Part shown: positions 59,618 through 64,000 of the stretch, piece by piece
How the letters are laid out: the number at the start of each line of letters is the position of its first letter
Numbering within the stretch: position 1 is the first letter of the stretch
From: CAXPZW01 sp964221845
GTDB taxonomy: Bacteria > Bacteroidota > Bacteroidia > Flavobacteriales_D > Sanyastnellaceae
Assembly: GCA_964221845.1 (NCBI GenBank)
Contig: CAXPZW010000003.1
Span: 1 to 64,000 of the forward strand
Length of the DNA stretch: 64,000 bases
Reading direction: 5' to 3'
Program-made: the position numbers and the translations under genes
Notes under the pieces: generated by a model
Told to the model about the DNA's origin: nothing
The model's database searches: none
The model's input: the letters and a program-made list of their open reading frames with translations, nothing else

Positions 59618-59650
59618 AACCCGGACGAAAACCCAACGTCCGGGTTTTTT
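59618..59650 (+). terminator. intrinsic terminator after the PorT-like gene
   Basis: AACCCGGACG (59618-59627) and CGTCCGGGTT (59637-59646) form a perfect 10-bp stem with a nine-base loop, followed by a run of T to 59650. It lies 20 bp after the stop and 12 bp before nadE. Confidence 0.85.
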
Positions 59651-59661
59651 GTTGCTACACC

Positions 59662-60450
59662 ATGCAGACATCTCGCGTCATTGACCACATCACCGATTGG
59701 CTCCGCACCTACTCCGACAATTCCGGCACTGCCGGCTTTGTGATTGGCGTGTCGGGAGGCATCGACTCCGCCTTGACTTCCACGTTGTGCGCCCGTACCG
59801 GCAAACCGCTCTTGTGTTTGGAAATGCCCATCCACCAGCACCAAAGCCAGGTTTCACGCGCGGCCAACCACATCGAATGGCTGCAGGCCAACTTCAAGGA
59901 CGTGTCGCGTCTGGAGGTGGACTTGACCCCGGTGTATGACGCCTTTGTTAGCGCGCAGCCTGCGGCAGAAGGGTGGGGGCACGACATGGGATTGGTCAAT
60001 TCACGCGCCCGCCTGCGCATGACTACCTTGTATTACCACGCCCAAAAGCACGGATACTTGGTGGCCGGTACCGGCAACAAGGTGGAAGATTTTGGCGTGG
60101 GCTTCTACACCAAATACGGCGACGGCGGCGTAGACCTCAGCCCCATTGCCGACCTCTACAAATCCGAGGTGTACGCCTTGGCTAAGGAACTCGGCGTCAA
60201 CCAAGAAATCCTCGACGCAGCGCCTACCGACGGCCTCTGGGGCGACAACCGTACCGACGAAGACCAAATTGGCGCCACCTACCCCGAACTGGAGTGGGCC
60301 ATGGAATTCATCCGCCAAGGCGGAAACGCCGATGCCCTCGAAGGACGTCAGGCAGAAGTCTATGCGTTGTACATGAAGTTGCACCGTGCCAACCAGCACA
60401 AGATGGTGCCGATTCCGGTCTGCGAAATTCCAGCCGAGCTCATGGCGTAA
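59662..60450 (+). CDS. nadE: ammonia-dependent NAD+ synthetase
   Basis: A 262-residue enzyme making NAD+ from deamido-NAD, ATP and ammonia. The ATP-pyrophosphatase loop SGGIDS is at residues 31-36; other conserved parts are LVNSRARLRMTTLYYHAQ, GTGNKVEDFGVGFYTKYGDGGVDLSPIADLYKSEV and DGLWGDNRTDEDQIGATY. There is no glutaminase domain. The gene is often near gldBC in flavobacteria. Its 3' end overlaps miaA on the other strand by 11 bp. Confidence 0.95.
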   Translation: MQTSRVIDHITDWLRTYSDNSGTAGFVIGVSGGIDSALTSTLCARTGKPLLCLEMPIHQHQSQVSRAANHIEWLQANFKDVSRLEVDLTPVYDAFVSAQPAAEGWGHDMGLVNSRARLRMTTLYYHAQKHGYLVAGTGNKVEDFGVGFYTKYGDGGVDLSPIADLYKSEVYALAKELGVNQEILDAAPTDGLWGDNRTDEDQIGATYPELEWAMEFIRQGGNADALEGRQAEVYALYMKLHRANQHKMVPIPVCEIPAELMA

Positions 60451-61354
60451 GCCACCCTCTGATTTGCTCCAGTTGCGCTTCGCGAGGCATGTCGTAGGGT
60501 AGCCAGTGCAGCTCGTCCCCACGTTTTTCCATCCGTCGAAACCATGTCATTTGCCGTTTGGCAAAGCGGTGGATGTCGGTTTCCAAGCGCATGAACATCT
60601 CCTCAAAACTGGTGTGTCCTTCCAGGTGGTCCACCATGCACTGGTATTCCAATCCGTAATAGCGCAGCCGTTGCGCGGAAATCCCTTTCGCGAGCAGCTG
60701 TTCCACCTCTTCCAACATGCCATCTTCAAACCGCTGGTGTAAGCGAGACGTGATGCGTGCACGTCGGGCTTCCCGGTCAATGTGCAAGGCCACAAACACG
60801 GGGCGCGTGTTCGGCGAAGAGGCGGTGGGTTCGGGATGGGTTTGTAGGTAGGTCGTCACTTCGATGGCTCGGATCATCCGCTTCACCGTAGACCGGTCCA
60901 TGCGGGATTGCACATCGGGTGGCAGGGCATCGAACCGAGTCTCCAGCTCCACGCGGTCGAGTGCGCGTAGTTCTTGTCTCAATTCAGGATTGTCGGGGAT
61001 CGCAGCCAAGGAGTTGCGCCCGAGCGCGGTTTCGACGTACAGCCCACTGCCGCCGCATACTACAGGCAGTTTTTCTCGGCCGATCACATCCGTGAGCGCG
61101 TCACGATAGGCCAAGAAGAAGTCGTGGATGTTGAGCGGCTGATCGGGTTCGGCCATGTCGATGAGGTGGTAGGGCACGGCCGGTCCGCCTTCGGAGAATT
61201 CGTGCAGGTCTTTGCCGGTGCCCAGATCCATGCCGCGGTAGAACTGCCGGCTGTCGGCGCTGATGACTTCCCCGTCAAAGGCGCGCGCAGCGGCCACGGC
61301 CAGTCCTGTTTTGCCCGAGGCGGTGGGTCCGATGATAAACAGTGCTGGCCTCAT
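60440..61354 (-). CDS. miaA: tRNA dimethylallyltransferase
   Basis: A 304-residue enzyme that prenylates A37 of tRNAs reading UNN codons. ATG 61354 overlaps the previous stop by 4 bp; the longer frame upstream lies inside that gene. Motifs: the P-loop GPTASGKT at residues 9-16, ISADSRQFYRGMDLGTGK, HLIDMAEPDQPLNIHDF, and VVCGGSGLYVETAL, then YGLEYQCMVDHLEG. It ends the four-gene minus-strand operon and overlaps nadE tail to tail. Confidence 0.95.
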   Translation of the reverse strand: MRPALFIIGPTASGKTGLAVAAARAFDGEVISADSRQFYRGMDLGTGKDLHEFSEGGPAVPYHLIDMAEPDQPLNIHDFFLAYRDALTDVIGREKLPVVCGGSGLYVETALGRNSLAAIPDNPELRQELRALDRVELETRFDALPPDVQSRMDRSTVKRMIRAIEVTTYLQTHPEPTASSPNTRPVFVALHIDREARRARITSRLHQRFEDGMLEEVEQLLAKGISAQRLRYYGLEYQCMVDHLEGHTSFEEMFMRLETDIHRFAKRQMTWFRRMEKRGDELHWLPYDMPREAQLEQIRGWLTP

Positions 61355-62157
61355 GCCACTTCCAAAATGAATTTCAACGAACCCCGATTGCGGATGCACG
61401 TCCAGCCGAGTTGCAGGAGGGCTTCTTCGTCCCATTCCCCAAGTCCAGCAGTCTGCTGCACGGCATCCAATTCGTGGGGGTAGTACCGCTGCAGGGTTTC
61501 GGGTTGCACCCAAAACGTTTGAGCCTCCCGCAGGCCTGCTTCCCGAAACTTCAAGCGCAGGTAGCTGCCGCCTGAAGACCATTCGCGGTCGGCGTAGGTC
61601 ATGATGTCCTCGGGGTGAAAGGTGCGGATGTAGTGCTTGATCAACTTGCTCAACCCGCCCACAACAGTAGTGCCTGAGGCGTTGCAAAACCGAATCAACT
61701 CGGCCGATTGCCACGTGCGCCCGTCGCGGTCGATGGGGCATTGCTTGCCAAAACTGGCGACTGCCACGAGCTCACCCTCGCGCACCAAGCCCAGTTTGGT
61801 TTTGGCCGCCGTAGGCACATGCAAGTGGTGTTGCTCCAAAAAGGCAAAGAGCTGTGGTTTGGTGAGCGGTTTTACCTCGCATTCGCGGGCGTGGATCCGG
61901 CGCGTCTTGCCAAACATGCTCAACAATCGGCTGCGCATCAAGGCGTTTTTGGTCGTCCATAAATCCTCCCAAATCACCACCGAAGGTTCGTTTGAAAACA
62001 GAGCATCCGCATCCACCGAACCCCCGCGCGTGGGCAGCAGCAAGAGGTCAGGGATCTCAGGACAGCGTACCATGGTTGCGCCTGCGGGACCGGAGTCCAC
62101 CAGCACGGTTCCGCTCAATGCGCGGACCACCTCCAGCACGCTTTCCTCAAAAGCCAT
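61351..62157 (-). CDS. unknown protein with phage-type conserved C-terminal domain
   Basis: A 268-residue soluble protein without signal or membrane segment. The middle (KLGLVREGELVAVASFGK, SAELIRFCNASGTTVVGGLSKLIKHYI, IMTYADREWSSGGSYLRLKF) closely resembles a domain seen in phage and mobile-element proteins near homing endonucleases (DUF7487/Hef-like group). The first ~90 residues, with PDLLLLPTRGGSVDADALF and a strongly hydrophobic pattern, look like a restriction-endonuclease-like strand set but lack an obvious PD-(D/E)xK. It starts immediately after the small peptide gene (TAAATG) and overlaps miaA by 4 bp. Function unknown. Confidence 0.7.
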   Translation of the reverse strand: MAFEESVLEVVRALSGTVLVDSGPAGATMVRCPEIPDLLLLPTRGGSVDADALFSNEPSVVIWEDLWTTKNALMRSRLLSMFGKTRRIHARECEVKPLTKPQLFAFLEQHHLHVPTAAKTKLGLVREGELVAVASFGKQCPIDRDGRTWQSAELIRFCNASGTTVVGGLSKLIKHYIRTFHPEDIMTYADREWSSGGSYLRLKFREAGLREAQTFWVQPETLQRYYPHELDAVQQTAGLGEWDEEALLQLGWTCIRNRGSLKFILEVA

Positions 62158-62256
62158 TTACTCCAACACAAAGGGTTTGCGCCCACGTTGCGCGTCGGCG
62201 CTGGTGGTGAAGGCCAGCATCAAGCCGGCCAGGAGCAGGTAGCGGAAGGTATTCAT
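62158..62256 (-). CDS. 32-residue secreted-peptide candidate
   Basis: A small frame tightly fitted between two genes: its ATG overlaps the MazG-like stop (ATGA) and its TAA directly precedes the next ATG. The product starts NTFRYLLLAGLMLAFTTSADA, a good signal peptide with an A-x-A site, leaving Q-R-G-R-K-P-F-V-L-E. A glutamine after the cleavage site is typical of Bacteroidota signal peptides. It could be a secreted decapeptide, or a leader that couples translation. No homologue is recognised. Confidence 0.6.
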   Translation of the reverse strand: MNTFRYLLLAGLMLAFTTSADAQRGRKPFVLE

Positions 62257-62579
62257 TGCAGCTTAGGGTTGTTTTTGTGACGATCGGCGTCGCGTTGGGT
62301 CTTCTTTTCCATGTTGCGTTCGAAGGCCTGGGTAAGGTCCACGCCGGTCTGGTTGGCCAGGCAAAGCAAGACCCACAGTACGTCGGCCATCTCGTCTCCC
62401 AGGTCGAGCCCTTTGTCGGATTCCTTCTCAGATTGTTCGCCGTAGCGGCGGGCCATGATGCGCGCCAATTCGCCGACTTCTTCGGTCAAAATGGCCATGT
62501 TGGTGAGCTCTCCGAAGTACCGCACGCCGATGGTGGTGATCCAGTCGTCTACGCGCTGTTGGGCCTGTTCAAGGGTCAT
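62253..62579 (-). CDS. MazG-like nucleotide pyrophosphohydrolase
   Basis: A 108-residue protein of the MazG/dCTPase all-helical group, cleaving (d)NTPs to NMP and PPi. ATG 62579 gives MTLEQAQQRVDDWITTIGVR; the earlier ATG at 62621 adds unrelated residues. The metal site is NMAILTEEVGELARIMARR (E-E-x-x-E) plus DLGDEMADVLWVLLCLAN (E-x-x-D). It heads the operon with the small peptide, the unknown and miaA, and is divergent from 62670. Confidence 0.88.
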   Translation of the reverse strand: MTLEQAQQRVDDWITTIGVRYFGELTNMAILTEEVGELARIMARRYGEQSEKESDKGLDLGDEMADVLWVLLCLANQTGVDLTQAFERNMEKKTQRDADRHKNNPKLQ

Positions 62580-62669
62580 GGTCAAAGGGTTGGAAGAACA
62601 AGAATACCAAACATGAAACATCTTGCCCCCATTCCCTCGTATAGGTAGTCGTATAACCGACTTTATTCC

Positions 62670-63032
62670 ATGATCCGCACTGGCCTTTTCCTCCTATTCA
62701 GCACCGCTTTATCTATAGCGAGTGCGCAAAACACCCAATTCGCACAATTCGTCATCAAGGGCGAACTCGATTCCGCACAAGTGGCGGACATGACCGTTGA
62801 ACTCGGCAAGCTGCCCGGCGTGATGCAAGCGCGGGTTTCCCGGGTCAATTCCAACGTGGTGATTTCGAGCATGCCCGGCGTGCCCATTTTGGAAAGCGAA
62901 GTGCGCGAAGTCATGGCCGGACTCGAAATGGACATCGTCCGCTTCCGAGTGGGGCTTGTTGGGCGAGATCCCATTGTGATCCTCGATCAACAAGGCCGTG
63001 AGCGCCGAGGCCGAGGCAACGTCCAAGGCTAG
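62670..63032 (+). CDS. small secreted protein of unknown function, HMA-like pattern
   Basis: A 120-residue protein with signal peptide (IRTGLFLLFSTALSIASAQ) and one compact domain: FVIKGELDSAQVADMTVELG, LPGVMQARVSRVNSNVVISS, ESEVREVMAGLEMDIVRFRV. The beta-alpha-beta-beta-alpha-beta order resembles heavy-metal-associated folds but the C-x-x-C pair is missing, so metal binding is unlikely. The C-terminus is basic (RERRGRGNVQG). It is convergent with dtd; the two stop codons abut exactly. Confidence 0.6.
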   Translation: MIRTGLFLLFSTALSIASAQNTQFAQFVIKGELDSAQVADMTVELGKLPGVMQARVSRVNSNVVISSMPGVPILESEVREVMAGLEMDIVRFRVGLVGRDPIVILDQQGRERRGRGNVQG

Positions 63033-63485
63033 CTACTCCTTGTTTTTCGTGTCGAGCAGTATGGTGACGGGCCCGTCGTTGGTCAAGCTCACCTGCATGT
63101 CTGCGCCAAATTCCCCCGTTTCTACCGTTTTGCCTGAAAGACGTTCGAGTACCTGAACAAACTGCTCGTATAGTGGAATGGCTTTGTCGGGATGTGCCGC
63201 TCGGATGAACGAGGGTCGCGTGCCTTTTTTGGTCTTGGCGTGCAGGGTGAATTGACTCACCACCAGCAGCCGTCCATCCACATCCTGAACACTCAAGTTC
63301 ATCTTGCCTTCGTGGTCCGGGAACACGCGCAGCGCCAAAATCTTGGCCGCCATCCATTCCAAGTCCTCTGCCGTGTCGGCATCTTCGAACCCTGCGAGTA
63401 CGAGAAACCCACGTTCGATCTGTCCCACGGTCTTGCCACCGATGGAAACCGAGGCGTTGGAAGTGCGCTGGAGGACTGTTCTCAT
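63033..63485 (-). CDS. dtd: D-aminoacyl-tRNA deacylase
   Basis: A 150-residue enzyme hydrolysing D-Tyr and similar D-aminoacyl-tRNAs (and Gly-tRNA-Ala). ATG 63485 gives MRTVLQRTSNASVSIGGKTV, the standard start; an ATG nine bases upstream is possible. The two catalytic signatures VVSQFTLHA and LTNDGPVTILLD (N-x-G-P-V-T) are present. Length matches the family. It is a single-gene unit, divergent from the SUI1 gene. Confidence 0.94.
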   Translation of the reverse strand: MRTVLQRTSNASVSIGGKTVGQIERGFLVLAGFEDADTAEDLEWMAAKILALRVFPDHEGKMNLSVQDVDGRLLVVSQFTLHAKTKKGTRPSFIRAAHPDKAIPLYEQFVQVLERLSGKTVETGEFGADMQVSLTNDGPVTILLDTKNKE

Positions 63486-63537
63486 GCCGCCCAAATTAGC
63501 ACCAAACTGGGACGATGCGGCATCGCACCGCTCTACC

Positions 63538-63545
63538 TACCTTTG
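63538..63545 (+). promoter_or_regulatory. -7 box of the SUI1-type gene
   Basis: TACCTTTG, exact TAnnTTTG, with only four bases before ATG 63550. A start site at the usual distance would fall at or next to the ATG, giving a leaderless or nearly leaderless mRNA. Confidence 0.5.
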
Positions 63546-63549
63546 CCGC

Positions 63550-63897
63550 ATGGCGAAAAAACGCAACCGCAACGATGAAGGCTTTGTGTTCTCTACCGGC
63601 TCGGCCCCGTTTTCATGGGACGACGAAGGTGAAGGGCAAGAAGGGCCACACCCCATGGACGTGCCGCTTTACGTGAGCATCGACCGCAAAGCCCGCAAAG
63701 GCAAGGCCGTGACCTTGGTGGAAGGCTTTGAAGGCGACGACGAGGCGCTCAAGGAATTGGGCAAGCTGCTCAAGAGCAAATGCGGTGTGGGCGGCAGCGC
63801 CAAACACGGCGAAATCATGATCCAAGGCGAGTTCCGCGAAAAGGTCATCCAGCTCCTGGAAGCCGAAGGGTACCGCACCAAACGCAAAGGCGGATGA
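63550..63897 (+). CDS. SUI1/YciH-type translation initiation factor
   Basis: A 115-residue eIF1-like protein. It starts MAKKRNRNDEGFVFSTG; a longer frame upstream runs through dtd's promoter region and is rejected. The SUI1 fold is seen in LYVSIDRKARKGKAVTLVEGF, KELGKLLKSKCGVGGSAKHG and EIMIQGEFREKVIQLLEAEG, with the C-G-x-G-G-S-A-K loop that contacts the ribosomal P site. In bacteria YciH is thought to affect start selection or stress translation. The stop overlaps the next ATG (ATGA). Confidence 0.92.
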   Translation: MAKKRNRNDEGFVFSTGSAPFSWDDEGEGQEGPHPMDVPLYVSIDRKARKGKAVTLVEGFEGDDEALKELGKLLKSKCGVGGSAKHGEIMIQGEFREKVIQLLEAEGYRTKRKGG

Positions 63898-64000
63898 TCC
63901 CAGATTTGAGTCAACCCCAACGGGTCATTGTGACCACTCTACAAGGGCTCGAGCCGTTGTTGGAGAAAGAAATGGAAGCCCTCGGCGTGACCGGCATCAT
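63894..64000 (+). CDS. RlmL-like rRNA methyltransferase, 3' end outside window
   Basis: Only 35 codons are visible from ATG 63894, overlapping the SUI1 gene by 4 bp. The segment QRVIVTTLQGLEPLLEKEME and the following ALGVTGI match the start of THUMP-domain class I methyltransferases of the RlmL/RlmK group, which N2-methylate G2445 of 23S rRNA. The frame is open to the window edge. The call relies on the short N-terminal match and on the translation-related neighbour. Confidence 0.7.
   Translation, partial: MIPDLSQPQRVIVTTLQGLEPLLEKEMEALGVTGI

Overview
The window reads as a contiguous chromosome segment of a Bacteroidota bacterium, most likely a flavobacterial (Flavobacteriales) lineage. Evidence: adjacent gldB and gldC gliding-motility genes, three large secreted proteins with type IX secretion (T9SS) C-terminal signals (two type A-like, one type B/gliding-associated), a DUF6089-like outer-membrane protein, a Bacteroidota-style dcw cluster without murF/ddl, and repeated promoter -7 boxes of the Bacteroidota form TAnnTTTG. 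Base composition looks moderately GC-rich by eye, which keeps many antisense frames open. No rRNA, tRNA, CRISPR array, insertion sequence or prophage was seen.

Region 1 (1-24.2 kb, nearly all + strand) is a surface-glycan (O-antigen/anionic LPS-like) locus. It holds a DUF4910 peptidase-like protein, an SpsF-type and a NeuA-type cytidylyltransferase, a short NeuB-like synthase, a PseG/GT-B-like protein, two asparagine-synthetase-type amidotransferases, two unusual GT-B-like proteins, two GT2 and four GT4 glycosyltransferases, an O-acyltransferase, a Wzy-like polymerase, an NAD-dependent epimerase and a WcaF-like acetyltransferase. Genes overlap by a few bases and appear translationally coupled. 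Two T9SS cargo genes interrupt the locus at 3.4-6.2 kb. Together the genes suggest a nonulosonic-acid-like, amidated and acylated polysaccharide.

Region 2 (24.4-39.2 kb) is mixed: DUF6089-like outer-membrane protein, nitronate monooxygenase-like enzyme, T9SS type B protein, guaB (with a perfect inverted repeat in its leader), three tandem SurA/PpiC-type periplasmic chaperones, a MoxR ATPase, a membrane-anchored MutS-related ATPase, a ParDE-like toxin-antitoxin pair, a TSUP permease, and a small gene broken by an in-frame TGA.

Region 3 (39.2-55.5 kb, - strand) is the cell division/wall cluster mraZ-rsmH-ftsL-ftsI-murE-mraY-murD-ftsW-murG-murC-ftsQ-ftsA-ftsZ, closed by an intrinsic terminator and followed by yqeY with its own promoter. 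Upstream of mraZ are phased 10-bp GTGGKAGAW repeats that look like the MraZ operator, then a G-quadruplex motif and a second, longer 10-bp-period array.

Region 4 (55.9-64 kb) carries an alpha/beta hydrolase, engB, gldC/gldB, a PorT-like beta-barrel protein, nadE, and a tightly coupled - strand operon (MazG-like, an unreported-looking 32-residue secreted peptide, a phage-like unknown, miaA), a secreted unknown, dtd, a SUI1-type initiation factor and the start of an RlmL-like RNA methyltransferase that runs off the end.

The strongest leads for something new are the 10-bp-phased repeats at 55.4-55.8 kb, the small secreted peptide at 62.2 kb, and the odd enzyme mix of the glycan locus.
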